Positions 8,510 to 17,693 are shown, numbered from the stretch's first letter. The stretch is 64,000 bases of DNA from G963677915 sp963677915 (GCA_963677915.2 CAXXGE010000007.1:124001-188000); one strand, 5' to 3'. The notes: generated from the sequence alone by a model not told the origin. Program-made: numbers and translations.

Positions 8510-11081
8510 TTATCTGCCGCAACAATGCTTATATTTCTTACCGCTGCCACAAGGGCAAGGGTCGTTTCTACCTACTTTTTTCTCGCTTCTCACCACCGGT
8601 TGACGAACCGCTTCCTGGCCGTTTTTGTTGGTTCCGGTCACTTTCGCCACTTCTTCACGCTCGATCTTTCTGGCCGGTCGTACGCCATACATCAGCCTTA
8701 CAACTGTTTGCTGAATGTCTTCGATCATATCGTCAAACATGTCGAATCCGACAAATTTGTATTCCACAAGAGGATCCCTTTGTCCATAGGCCCTCAAACC
8801 GATACCCTGGCGCATCTGATCCATATTGTCGATGTGGTCAATCCAGCGCTGGTCAATGGCCCTTAGAACGATAACCCTTTCGACTTCCCTGAAGGTTTCA
8901 ATGTCCTCAAACTGATTTTCAACTTTTCCATACAATTTGACAGCTTTGTCGTAGATGAATTCTATGAAACCTTCCCTGTCCATGCTGTCCTTTTGTTCTT
9001 CCGTCAGATCCAGCACTTGTATCGGTACAAGTTTTACCAGTGTTTCACGCAGTGCAGGCATATCCCACTCGTCGATTTCATCCAGTCCGTTCGAATGTCC
9101 GTTGACTGTTCTTGTAATCACTTCTTTTATCATGTTCAGGACAACGTTTCTCATATCCTCGCCGCGCAGCACCTTGCTGCGTTCTTCGTATATGATTTCG
9201 CGCTGTTCATTCATAACCTGGTCGTATTCCAGCAGGTGCTTACGGATACTGAAGTTGTTGCCCTCCACTTTCTTCTGGGCATTCTCGATGGCATTTGACA
9301 GGATACTGGCAGCAATAGGTTCATCGTCCGGCAAACCAAGCCTCTCGATTGTGCCTTTGAACTTGTCCGATCCAAACAGTCGCATCAGATCATCATCCAG
9401 AGACAGGTAGAATCTGGATTGACCAGGATCCCCTTGCCGGCCGGCACGTCCGCGCAGCTGGTTGTCAATCCGCCGCGATTCATGCCGCTCTGTTCCGATG
9501 ATCTTAAGACCGCCAAGCTCCTTGACGCCTTCACCCAGCTTGATGTCGGTACCACGACCAGCCATGTTCGTAGCAATGGTGACCGATCCCATTTGGCCGG
9601 CATCCGCAACAATCTCGGCTTCCCGTTCGTGGAATTTGGCATTCAATACCGTGTGCCTGATGCCTTCTCTTTTGAGGTGCTTGCTCAACTCTTCCGATGA
9701 ATCGATTGTAATTGTTCCGATCAGTACCGGTTGGCCGGCTTCAGTCGAATTCTTGACCTCCTGGATGATTGCCTGCAACTTGCCCTTATGGTTTTTGTAG
9801 ACCTCGTCAGGCAGGTCTTTCCTTGCGATGGGCTTGTTGGTCGGCACAACGACAACGTCCATGCCATAAATCTCCCGGAATTCCTCTTCCTCTGTCAGGG
9901 CTGTACCTGTCATACCCGCCTTTTTCGTATATCGGTTGAAATAATTCTGGAAAGTGATGGTGGCAAGGGTTTTGCTTTCTCTTCTTACTTCAACCCTTTC
10001 CTTCGCCTCGATTGCCTGATGGAGACCGTTGGAATACCGTCGCCCGGGCATAAGGCGGCCGGTGAAGTCATCGACGATGATGATTTCGTTTTCCTTGATT
10101 ACATAGTCCTTGTCCCTGTGCATCGTATAATGGGCTCGCAACGCCAAAATAATGTGGTGCTGGATTTCCATGTTCTCAGGATCGGCCAGGGTTGTCAATC
10201 ATGAAGTAGTCTTCACACTTCTTGTTACCGTCCGCCGTCAATGTCACATTCTTGGACTTTTCATCAACGACGAAGTCCCCTTCTTCTTGAATTTCTTCAT
10301 TTAAGAGGGCACTGAGCTTGCTGACTTCGCCGATTACGCGTCCTTTTCTGAGCCGCTTGGCAAGCATATCCGCCTGTTGATACAGGTGTGTCGATTTGCC
10401 GCTGCTTCCTGATATGATCAACGGCGTTCTTGCTTCATCAATCAATACAGAGTCAACCTCATCAATAATCGAATAGTTTAGCGGTCTTTGCACCATATCC
10501 TTCTGGTACAGCACCATGTTGTCTCTAAGATAATCGAAGCCGAATTCGTTGTTAGTTCCATAAGTTATATCACTGTTGTAAGCTTCTCTTCTTTCCTCTG
10601 TTTCAGTGCCGTTCAAAAGCACCCCGACTGTCATGCCCAGAAAGTTATATACCTGACCCATCCATTCTGCATCACGCTTTGCCAGGTAATCATTGACTGT
10701 GACGACATGAACGCCATTGCCGGCCAGCGCATTCAGATACGCTGGACATGTGCATGCCAGCGTCTTACCTTCACCGGTTTTCATCTCTGAAATACGTCCC
10801 TGGTGAAGTATGACACCTGTAATCAGCTGAACATAATAATGTTTTTCGCCCAAAACACGGGAAGCAGCTTCCCTGACCGTTGCATACGCTTCTACGAGGA
10901 TATCATCAAGTGTTTCACCTTCTGCCAGTCTTTTCTTGAATTCGTCAGTTTTGCCACGCAGTTCACTGTCGCTCAAAGCCTGCATGCTTTCGTCCAGTGC
11001 TACGATATTATCTGTTATCGGTTTGATCCTTTTGATCTCCCGTTCGCTGTGTGTCCCGAATATTTTGTCAAAAATCTTCAT
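8510..11081 (-). CDS. secA: SecA preprotein translocase ATPase, interrupted by one frameshift
   Basis: SecA drives Sec-dependent export through SecYEG. The N-terminal part holds Walker A 'MKTGEGKTL', and the C-terminal part has the helicase motifs 'NMAGRGTDIKLG' and 'RGRAGRQGDPG'. It ends in the zinc-binding 'NDPCPCGSGKKYKHCC'. Frame is lost near 10189-10191, where CCC on the coding strand should be CC: 'YFMIDN' then joins 'LADPENMEIQHH', as in other SecA proteins. With the base removed the product is 856 residues, normal. SecA is essential, so a sequence error is likely. ATG at 11081 has AAAGGTG 6 bases upstream. Confidence 0.93.
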
Positions 11082-11127
11082 ACTTTTCACCTTTCACAGT
11101 GTTTGCTGCACTTGTTCACAATAATTC

Positions 11128-11156
11128 ATTTTACCATTCTTGAACGGGATAAACAA
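11128..11156 (-). promoter_or_regulatory. Sigma-A promoter of secA-prfB-cheW
   Basis: TTGTTT (11156-11151), 17-bp spacer, TAAAAT (11133-11128), with TG one base before the -10. It lies about 47 bp before the secA start. Confidence 0.55.
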
Positions 11157-11173
11157 TAGTCTGGAGAATCGAA

Positions 11174-11198
11174 AACAGCCGCTTTGTCGGCGGCTGTT
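11174..11198 (-). terminator. Terminator of hpf
   Basis: AACAGCCGC pairs with GCGGCTGTT (9 bp, 7-base loop), followed on the minus strand by a short T run. It lies 16 bp after the hpf stop. The short U-tract makes it moderate in strength. Confidence 0.65.
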
Positions 11199-11213
11199 CT
11201 ATCAATACTCTAT

Positions 11214-11738
11214 TTAGCTTGGTTCAATCCAACCGAATTTACCGTCTTTCCTCTTGTAGACAACATTCACCTGGTCGGTTTCGCTGTTGCGGAATACGAA
11301 GAAACCATGCCCCATAAGGTCCATCTCCATACATGCCTCTTCTGGATCCATAGGTTTCACTGCAAACTGCTTGGACTTTTCAATGATGATGCCTTCATCT
11401 TCCTCGTGCATTGTTTCAGCAAATTCCTTAGAAAGATTACCGGAATGACGATGCCGATCGACAATTTTCTTCTTGTGCTTAAGAATCTGCCTCTCCAATA
11501 CATCTATAACATTGTCAATGGCCGCATACATGCTTTCTGCGTGTTCTTCAGCCCTAATAACCGATTTCTTGATAGGTATTGATACCTCAATGATTTGATT
11601 TTTCTTAACAACACTCATTGTCACATGGACTTCGGTGTCATCAGAAAAATACTTGTCCAGCTTGCTTATCTTGGCCATCGCTGTATCTCTCAGAGCTTCT
11701 GTGATATGAATATTCGTGCCTGTAAATGTGTAACGCAT
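11214..11738 (-). CDS. hpf: Long-form ribosome hibernation promoting factor
   Basis: HPF binds the 30S subunit in stationary phase and, in its long form, dimerises 70S ribosomes into 100S particles. The 174 residues show the S30AE domain (1-100, 'MRYTFTGTNIHITEALRDT') and the C-terminal dimerisation domain (about 115-174, 'VVYKRKDGKFGWIEPS'), typical of Firmicutes. The ATG has GGAAGGAG upstream. It is a single-gene unit with its own terminator and a sigma-H-like promoter; hpf lies directly upstream of secA, as in many Firmicutes. Confidence 0.95.
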   Translation of the reverse strand: MRYTFTGTNIHITEALRDTAMAKISKLDKYFSDDTEVHVTMSVVKKNQIIEVSIPIKKSVIRAEEHAESMYAAIDNVIDVLERQILKHKKKIVDRHRHSGNLSKEFAETMHEEDEGIIIEKSKQFAVKPMDPEEACMEMDLMGHGFFVFRNSETDQVNVVYKRKDGKFGWIEPS

Positions 11739-11788
11739 GATACCACTCCTTCCGAGGTTATATATTTCACAATTAACCTGCTATATAT

Positions 11789-11817
11789 ATATTCTACCTA
11801 ATATATGGAAACCCTTT
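11789..11817 (-). promoter_or_regulatory. Sigma-H-like promoter of hpf
   Basis: AAAGGGTTT (11817-11809), 11-bp spacer, GTAGAATAT (11797-11789) fits the Bacillus sigma-H pattern RnAGGAwWW-N11/12-RnnGAATww with one mismatch in the -35. Bacillus hpf (yvyD) is known to use sigma-H and sigma-B. Use here is inferred. Confidence 0.45.
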
Positions 11818-12206
11818 TTTCATACAGAACTTTTTGAAATTTTGTCATTTTAATTGTCTGAATATTTATACGATTGCAAGATTTTGAGTTAATGGATATT
11901 GACTATCACCTTGCAATAATGACATAAAATCTGTGGACAGTGTTAATAACTCTGTGTACAAAACGATTTTCGGCCGTATTTCAGCTTTTTTCCTGTGGAT
12001 AACTCGCATAATTGTCAATGTTATGTTAACTTACTGTTCGGTAAAACATTCAGATGCGATCAACTCTTGAACTATAAACATGCAAGTTTCCGCTCCTCAA
12101 TTTCACATAAGGCTTATACAGAAGCTGTTAAGCAAATCTTGTCGAAACTGTCGGAAAATTAACATTTCTTTTATTTTGCTGAAGTCGAACTTCCCTAATA
12201 ACAGAA
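11818..12206. other. AT-rich gene-free stretch with DnaA-box-like sites
   Basis: No credible coding frame is present between the hpf promoter and the hydrogenase terminator. TGTGGATAA at 11994-12002 is a perfect DnaA box on the minus strand (TTATCCACA). TGTGGACAG (11932), TGTTAATAA (11941) and TGTGTACAA (11953) differ from it by two bases each. The rest is A/T-rich with no other clear motif. Confidence 0.4.
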
Positions 12207-12208
12207 CG

Positions 12209-12240
12209 AAAAAAATCCCGGCTGTTTGTCAGCCGGGATT
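12209..12240 (-). terminator. Terminator of the hnd hydrogenase operon
   Basis: A perfect 11-bp stem (AATCCCGGCTG / CAGCCGGGATT) with a 5-base loop is followed on the minus strand by a run of seven T residues. It starts 11 bp after the hndD stop. Confidence 0.9.
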
Positions 12241-12251
12241 CTGTTAAAGCA

Positions 12252-14012
12252 TCAAGCTTTATCTTTGTAATCGTAATGCGTATGGAGCTGATGATGTGCT
12301 CTCTCAGATCCTGGTTGTCCGTAGTACTTCTCATAGATCGCTGTGATCGATGGATTCTCATGGGACTTACGGATCGGCATATCTCTATCGATTTGATAGA
12401 TACCGGCTGTCCTCTTCTTGAGGATCTCCGAATCACCATGATGGAAAGGCTGTCCGCCACCACCGATGCAACCGCCAGGACAAGCCATGACTTCGATGGC
12501 ATGCAGGTTTCTTGGATTGCCTTCACGGATTTCTGTGAGAAGCGCTTTGGCATTTCCAAGACCATGGGCGATACCGATGTTCAGGATCAGTCCGTCTACA
12601 TCCACTTCGGCAACACGGATACCTTCGAATCCACGAAGCTGTTCGAAATCAACCTTCTCAAGTGTTTTGCCTGTGTGCAGTTCGTAAGCAGTACGGGTTG
12701 CTGCTTCTATAACACCACCAGTAGCACCGAAGATAATTGCCGCACCAGTTGATTCGCCCAGTGGATGGTCGAAATCACTTTCTGGCAGTTCATCCAGTTC
12801 GATATTGGCCTGCTTGATAAGATCCGCAAGCTCCCTAGTGGAGAGAACCAGGTCGACGTCAGGATTGCCGTTGACTTTGAATTCGTCTCTGTTTGCTTCG
12901 TACTTCTTGGCGAGACAAGGCATGACGGAAACAACAACGAGGTCTTCACGCTTGACACCCATCAGATCTGCATAGTAGTTTTTCGCTACTGCACCAAACA
13001 TCTGTTGAGGAGACTTGGCTGAAGAAGGAATGTCCAGAAGATCCGGGAATTGGCTCTCGATGAAGTTAACCCAGGCTGGGCAGCAGGAAGTCAGAATCGG
13101 AAGAGCCGTTTCTTCGCCATTGAGGAATTTTCCAAGGCGGCCGAGAAGCTCTGTACCTTCTTCCATGATTGTAAGGTCTGCTGTGAAATCAGTATCGAAT
13201 ACGTTGTCGAATCCGAGTTGTTTCAATGCAGATACCATTTTACCTGTCATAACCGTGCCAGGCTCATGTCCGAATTCTTCACCAATGGCGACACGAACGG
13301 CAGGCGCAACCTGAACAATGACTTTCTTGTCAGGGCACGCAAGGGCTTCAATAACTTCCCAAGTTTGGTCGTGCTCGGAAAGCGCGCCAGTTGGGCAAAC
13401 AGCCACACACTGTCCACAATGTGTACAGACTGTTTCAGTAAGCGGAAGTTCAAACGCCGGTGCTACAACAGCATCGAAACCACGGTTGATTCCGGAAAGG
13501 GCTCCGACTTCCTGTACTTTGTTGCACATCGTTTCGCAGCGACGGCACATGATGCACTTGTCCATATCACGGATGATGGATGTGGAGAAGTCTTTTTTGT
13601 ATGTTGATTGAGCTTCACCTGTAACCCTGATTTCACGGATGCCGAGCAGTTCGGAAAGATCCTGAAGCTCACAGCTGCCGGACTGGGCACAAGTAAGGCA
13701 CTCTTTTGGATGGTCTGAAAGAATCAGCTCAACAACTGTTTTTCTTGCATCCATAACGCGGATTGTATTTGTCTTAACGACCATGCCGTTGACAACAGGT
13801 GTTGCGCAGGCAGGCGCCAGGTTGCGGCGTCCTTCAACTTCTACAACGCAAACGCGGCAAGAAGCTGTTTGGTTGACCATCTTTGTGTCATGAAGATCCA
13901 AGTGACACAAAGTCGGAATATGGATACCGAGTTGCTTGGATGCGTCGAGAATCGTGCTTCCAGCAGGTACGGTAACCTCTTTATTGTCAATGATTAAAGT
14001 AATTTCTGACAT
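12252..14012 (-). CDS. hndD: [FeFe]-hydrogenase catalytic subunit HndD (HydA)
   Basis: This is the H2-activating subunit of an NAD(P)-linked, probably electron-bifurcating, cytoplasmic hydrogenase. The 586 residues contain in order: a [2Fe-2S] ferredoxin domain (1-78), a His-Cys3 [4Fe-4S] motif ('HPKECLTCAQSGSCELQ'), two [4Fe-4S] motifs ('CIMCRRCETMC', 'CTHCGQCVAVCP'), the H-cluster motifs 'TSCCPAW', 'MPCLAKKYEA' and 'MACPGGCIGGGGQP', and a C-terminal small-subunit-like region. All H-cluster cysteines are present. ATG follows AAGGAG. It is the last gene of the operon, 23 bp after hndC, and is uninterrupted, unlike hndA and hndC. Confidence 0.97.
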   Translation of the reverse strand: MSEITLIIDNKEVTVPAGSTILDASKQLGIHIPTLCHLDLHDTKMVNQTASCRVCVVEVEGRRNLAPACATPVVNGMVVKTNTIRVMDARKTVVELILSDHPKECLTCAQSGSCELQDLSELLGIREIRVTGEAQSTYKKDFSTSIIRDMDKCIMCRRCETMCNKVQEVGALSGINRGFDAVVAPAFELPLTETVCTHCGQCVAVCPTGALSEHDQTWEVIEALACPDKKVIVQVAPAVRVAIGEEFGHEPGTVMTGKMVSALKQLGFDNVFDTDFTADLTIMEEGTELLGRLGKFLNGEETALPILTSCCPAWVNFIESQFPDLLDIPSSAKSPQQMFGAVAKNYYADLMGVKREDLVVVSVMPCLAKKYEANRDEFKVNGNPDVDLVLSTRELADLIKQANIELDELPESDFDHPLGESTGAAIIFGATGGVIEAATRTAYELHTGKTLEKVDFEQLRGFEGIRVAEVDVDGLILNIGIAHGLGNAKALLTEIREGNPRNLHAIEVMACPGGCIGGGGQPFHHGDSEILKKRTAGIYQIDRDMPIRKSHENPSITAIYEKYYGQPGSERAHHQLHTHYDYKDKA

Positions 14013-14035
14013 TGGTTGTACACTCCTTTTCCGTT

Positions 14036-15828
14036 TTATCGTTTTTCGATTGCGTCGAATTTACACTTGTCGTAGCATGCACCGCACTTGATGCATTTAT
14101 CCTGATCAATCACGTGAAGCTTCTTAGGTGCTCCAGTGATGCAGTTTACAGGACATACTCTTGCACATGCAGTACATCCGATACACTTCTCTTCCTGTAT
14201 GAAGTAGGACATCATGGATGTACATTGACCAGCCGGGCATCTTTGCTCATTGACGTGGGCAAGATATTCGTCCTCAAATGCTGCAAGTGTGGATAAAACA
14301 GGGTTTGGAGCAGTTTGTCCAAGACCGCAAAGTGCAGTATCCTTGATAGTACGGCTCAGTCTTCTAAGCTCAGTCAAATGCTTCATTTCACCTTTTCCTT
14401 CAGTGATAAGCCCGAGCAGCTCTGAAAGGCGCTTTGTACCGATACGGCAAGGTGTGCATTTGCCACAGGACTCTTCCTCTGTGAACTCCAGATAGAATTT
14501 CGCAACTGAAGGCATGCAGTCATCTTCATCCATGACAATCATACCGCCTGATCCCATCATGGATCCTTTGGCAATAAGGTTGTCAAAGTCGATAGGTGTA
14601 TCAAGATCGGCTTCTGTCAGGCAGCCACCTGATGGTCCACCTGTCTGTACCGCTTTGAATTTCTTGTCGTCTTTGATGCCGCCGCCGATATCATAGATAA
14701 CTTCTCTCAAAGTCGTACCCATTGGTACTTCGATAAGACCAACGTTGTTGATTTTTCCGGCAAGTGCGAATACTTTTGTCCCTTTGGACTTCTCAGTTCC
14801 GATGGCAGCATACCACTCTGCACCTTTGTTCATGATTGCAGGGATATTTGCCAAAGTCTCTACGTTGTTAACGTTTGTCGGCTTGCCCCAGTATCCTGCT
14901 TCAGCAGGGAATGGTGGTTTTGTAGTTGGCTCGCCACGCTCACCTTCCATGGAATGGATAAGTGCAGTTTCCTCACCACAAACGAATGCGCCGGCACCGT
15001 ATGTAAGTTCGATGTCAAACTCAAAGCCAGTTCCGAAGATTTCGCTTCCAAGCATACCATAGTCACGAGCATCCTGGATTGCTTTCTCAAGACGTTTGAT
15101 AGCAAGCGGATACTCTGCACGGATGTAGACGCGTCCTTTGGTTGCTCCAATTGAGTAGCCGCAGATAGCCATAAGCTTCGATGATTGAGTGCGGATCGCC
15201 TTCAAGGATGGAACGGTCCATGAATGCACCTGGGTCACCCTCGTCGGCATTACAGATAACATATTTTTGGTCCGCTTCGTATTTGGATGCGAATTCCCAT
15301 TTAAGTCCTGTTGGGAAACCGCCGCCTCCACGGCCACGAAGACCGGAGTCTTTGATTACTTTGATGACATCTTGAGGCGCCAGTTCAGTCAGCGCTGTCG
15401 CAAGTGCTGCGTAACCGTCTCTTGCGATGTACTCTTCAATATTGTCAGGATCTATGAATCCGCAGTTTCTGAGAGCGATACGCATTTGCTTCTTGTAGAA
15501 GTCCATGTCCTTGGAATCGGATACGCGCTCTTTAGTATCAGGATCAACGTACAGAAGTCCTTTCAACTTTACGTCCCTTGATGATGTGCTCTTTAACAAG
15601 GATTTCAGCATCTTCAGGTTTAACTTGTACATAGAATGTATTGTCAGGAAGGATCTTTACGATAGGTCCTTTCTCACAGAAACCGAAGCAGCCAGTTTTC
15701 AGTACTTGTACTTCATCAGCCAGGTTGTTGTCTGCCAGGGCCGATTTAAGATTTGCAACGATATCATTCGCATCTGCAGAGATACAACCTGTGCCGCCGC
15801 AGACAAGAATATTATATTTATTAGCCAT
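14036..15828 (-). CDS. hndC: HndC/HydB flavoprotein subunit (NuoF-like), two frameshifts
   Basis: It is the FMN- and NAD(H)-binding electron-entry subunit of the hydrogenase. The N-terminal thioredoxin-like [2Fe-2S] domain ('CGGTGC', 'TGCFGFCEKGP') is followed by the NuoF core ('GLRGRGGGGFPTGLKW', 'NADEGDPGAF', 'GAGAFVCGEETAL', 'EESCGKCTPCR') and a C-terminal 2[4Fe-4S] ferredoxin domain. Frame shifts twice: one extra G near 15563 (should read VER-LLYVDP) and one extra T at 15173-15174 (should read IIEA-MAICGYS). Removing both gives 596 residues, the usual HydB length. What looks like a separate 94-residue gene is therefore its N-terminus. ATG 15828 follows AGGAGG. Confidence 0.92.
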
Positions 15829-15848
15829 TTTCTGCCTCCTGTTCCTTT

Positions 15849-16244
15849 CTATTCGATAGTTTTGTGTGTTACAGGGATGATGCCGTCAACAAGCTTGCCG
15901 TTGATCATGTAATCATTGACAATAGTTGTCACTTTGGCACTGTCGACATCTCCGAAAACAACCGGCTCTTGACCCGGAAGTGTAACTTCGATAGTAGGTT
16001 CAGCATAGCAGTAGCCCATGCACCCAGTTTGTGTTACAACAACGTTGTCGAGACCTTTAGCAGCACATTCATCGATGATGCCAGTCATGACTTCACGTGC
16101 ACCTGCTGCGATACCGCAAGTCGCCATCGCAACTCTAACTTGGATAAGCTCTTCTATCTTGTCGCCCTTTTCTCTCAGATTGACACCGGATTGGGCGCGC
16201 TCTTTGATTTTTTTAAGCTCTTCAAAAGACTTGATTTTTGCCAT
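15849..16244 (-). CDS. hndB: HndB/HydD-type [2Fe-2S] ferredoxin-like subunit
   Basis: This 131-residue thioredoxin-fold [2Fe-2S] protein is of the type found as the small subunit of multimeric [FeFe]-hydrogenases. Cluster cysteines are in 'ATCGIAAGA' and 'TGCMGYCYAEP'. The N-terminal 40 residues are a charged helical segment. The ATG has AGGAGG 9 bases upstream. It lies between hndA and hndC with 18- and 20-bp gaps, so translation is probably coordinated. It is intact, although both neighbours carry frameshifts. Confidence 0.9.
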   Translation of the reverse strand: MAKIKSFEELKKIKERAQSGVNLREKGDKIEELIQVRVAMATCGIAAGAREVMTGIIDECAAKGLDNVVVTQTGCMGYCYAEPTIEVTLPGQEPVVFGDVDSAKVTTIVNDYMINGKLVDGIIPVTHKTIE

Positions 16245-16262
16245 TACTCAATACCTCCTGTA

Positions 16263-16743
16263 TTATTTGTAATCTGCCAGAATGGTTTTTACCATGTCAA
16301 CAGTTACACGGCCGTATACTTTCTCACCAACAAGTACGACAGGTGCAAGACCACACGCACCGACGCAACGAAGTGCATCAAGTGAGAACTTGCCGTCTTC
16401 CGTCGTTTCACCAACACCGATGCCGAGTTCAGATTTCAATTCGTTCAGTACTTTTTCGGCGCCACGGACATAGCAAGCTGTACCCATGCAGACCGAAATC
16501 CTGTGTTCACCTTTCGGTGTCATTGTAAAGAAAGAATAGAAGCTAACGACACCATACACTTTAGCGGTAGATAGTCCCAGCTCCCTTGCTACAAATTTTT
16601 GAACCTCCGCCGGCAGGTATCCGAAGATCCCCTGAGCTTTATGCAGTACGCGGATAAGTTCTCCTTTTGTAGAAGGCATTGAATCGATAAACTGTTTCAA
16701 GTTCCTGAAACATTTCTTCTGATAGTTGAGCATTTGCAGCCAT
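16263..16743 (-). CDS. hndA: HndA/HydC [2Fe-2S] subunit (NuoE-like), one frameshift
   Basis: It carries electrons as the 24-kDa (NuoE) type subunit. The four cluster cysteines appear as 'SVCMGTACYVRG' and 'LRCVGACGLAP'. The best start is ATG 16743 with AAGGAGG 7 bases upstream, encoding 'MAANAQLSEEMFQEL'. It must then shift by one base near 16699-16700 (TT should be T) to reach 'KQFIDSMPSTKGELI'. With the base removed the protein has 159 residues, standard for the family. The alternative ATG at 16733 gives an odd N-terminus ('MLNYQKKCFRNL') and no ribosome binding site, so it is an artefact of the shift. First gene of the operon. Confidence 0.9.
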
Positions 16744-16803
16744 AAATAACCTCCTTGAAATTGTTTAATGTTTCTAAATTTGTCTCGGGTCTGCCGTTAA
16801 ATA

Positions 16804-16832
16804 TTTATCATTATCGTGATAGTCATTCTCAA
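16804..16832 (-). promoter_or_regulatory. Predicted sigma-A promoter of hndABCD
   Basis: TTGAGA (16832-16827), 17-bp spacer, GATAAA (16809-16804). Its -35 lies inside the Fur-like box and just downstream of the Rex-like site, as expected for a repressed promoter. Confidence 0.45.
16817..16831 (-). promoter_or_regulatory. Fur-like box at the hnd promoter
   Basis: TGAGAATGACTATCA matches the Bacillus 7-1-7 Fur box TGATAATnATTATCA at 12 of the 14 defined positions and overlaps the -35. A further GATAATGATAA lies next to it. Iron control of an iron-rich hydrogenase is plausible but inferred. Confidence 0.4.
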
Positions 16833-16838
16833 TTGTAT

Positions 16839-16856
16839 GGGTTAAATTTTTAACAA
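16839..16856 (-). promoter_or_regulatory. Rex-like operator upstream of hndABCD
   Basis: TTGTTAAAAATTTAACCC on the minus strand matches TTGTTAAnnnnTTAACAA in 12 of 14 defined positions, with one half perfect. Rex senses the NADH/NAD ratio and represses NADH-linked hydrogenases in other Clostridia. Confidence 0.55.
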
Positions 16857-16897
16857 CTTGAGCAGCTGCCCATCTGCTCCCGAAACAATATATACCC

Positions 16898-16918
16898 ATT
16901 GAAAGCATCGCTTTCAAT
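16898..16918. terminator. Hairpin after the PHP gene, weak terminator candidate
   Basis: ATTGAAAGC / GCTTTCAAT is a perfect 9-bp stem with a 3-base loop, 12 bp after the PHP stop. No T run follows on the minus strand, so termination may be partial. Confidence 0.35.
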
Positions 16919-16930
16919 AAAATATCAAGC

Positions 16931-17641
16931 TTAACTGTTTCCTTTTCTCAGCAACGATATGACTGATCCAATGGTCCGCTCATCAACTTCGATGGTTCTG
17001 CTGCAGACACCAATATAGCCCAACTCGTGTGCATCGGATGATTGAGTCATCAAATGGTTGGGGTATCTCTTTGTGTATTCGTCATAGGATGCATATTGTG
17101 AAATTTCCAGTGTAGGAATGTTCAATCCCGGCGGGATAAAACCTAGATTGGATATCAAACTGTAGCTCGGCCGGTCAATATGGGCCGGTATGGCGATGCC
17201 GCCCAGCCTGTATGCTGTCATGATAATCGTATCCATCGTCATGTCCGTTGCAAATGTCAGCAGATTGCCTTCTTTTTCAACGATTTCGTCGTCTTTGTCG
17301 AGTACAAGCTGCTCTCCGAATAGGGCTGCATCGTTCACCTTGCCTTGACGGCTTCGGTCAACAACTTCCCCCATGGCTCTGATGCTTTCCATGTCCGGGA
17401 ACAGACAAAGCATATGTATCTCTTCATTCGATTCGACTTCCATGCCCGGTATGACAAGCAGTCCTGTTCCTTCTGCCACCTGCATGACCGCTTCCACATT
17501 CCGGCAGGAATGGTGGTCTGCAATGCCAATGACATCCAGTTCATTAAGCAAGGACATGTTGACGATATTGTTGGGCGTCATGGATTCATCTCCACACGGT
17601 GACAATGCTGTATGAATGTGAAAATCATAAGACAGCTTCAT
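16931..17641 (-). CDS. PHP-domain metal-dependent phosphoesterase
   Basis: This 236-residue PHP-domain protein has metal ligands in 'DFHIHTALSPCGD', 'GIADHHSC' and 'VIPGMEVES', and late residues in 'PAHIDRPS' and 'SSDAHELG'. PHP proteins hydrolyse phosphoester bonds; the substrate of this subgroup is unknown. Similar genes recur beside bifurcating-hydrogenase operons in Clostridia. Here it is upstream of hndA in the same direction, with its own promoter and a Rex-like site, which supports a shared redox regulon. ATG at 17641 is taken as the start. Confidence 0.85.
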   Translation of the reverse strand: MKLSYDFHIHTALSPCGDESMTPNNIVNMSLLNELDVIGIADHHSCRNVEAVMQVAEGTGLLVIPGMEVESNEEIHMLCLFPDMESIRAMGEVVDRSRQGKVNDAALFGEQLVLDKDDEIVEKEGNLLTFATDMTMDTIIMTAYRLGGIAIPAHIDRPSYSLISNLGFIPPGLNIPTLEISQYASYDEYTKRYPNHLMTQSSDAHELGYIGVCSRTIEVDERTIGSVISLLRKGNS

Positions 17642-17654
17642 GGGTATCGCCCTT

Positions 17655-17672
17655 CTGTTAACAATTTATCAA
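17655..17672 (-). promoter_or_regulatory. Rex-like operator upstream of the PHP gene
   Basis: TTGATAAATTGTTAACAG matches the Rex consensus TTGTTAAnnnnTTAACAA in 12 of 14 defined positions. It lies between the predicted -10 and the PHP start codon, a position suited to repression. Confidence 0.5.
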
Positions 17673-17693
17673 TATTGATCGCACGTATAACCT

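Noticed and set aside
8510..11081. secA as a real pseudogene or as two SecA-type proteins
   Set aside because: The two parts are adjoining halves of one SecA, joined exactly by removal of one base.
12128..12565. 145-residue frame at the hndD 3' end
   Set aside because: It reads through the terminator and overlaps hndD in another frame.
15544..15828. Separate 94-residue [2Fe-2S] ferredoxin gene
   Set aside because: It is the N-terminal domain of hndC cut off by a one-base insertion; the downstream frame continues the family alignment without a gap.
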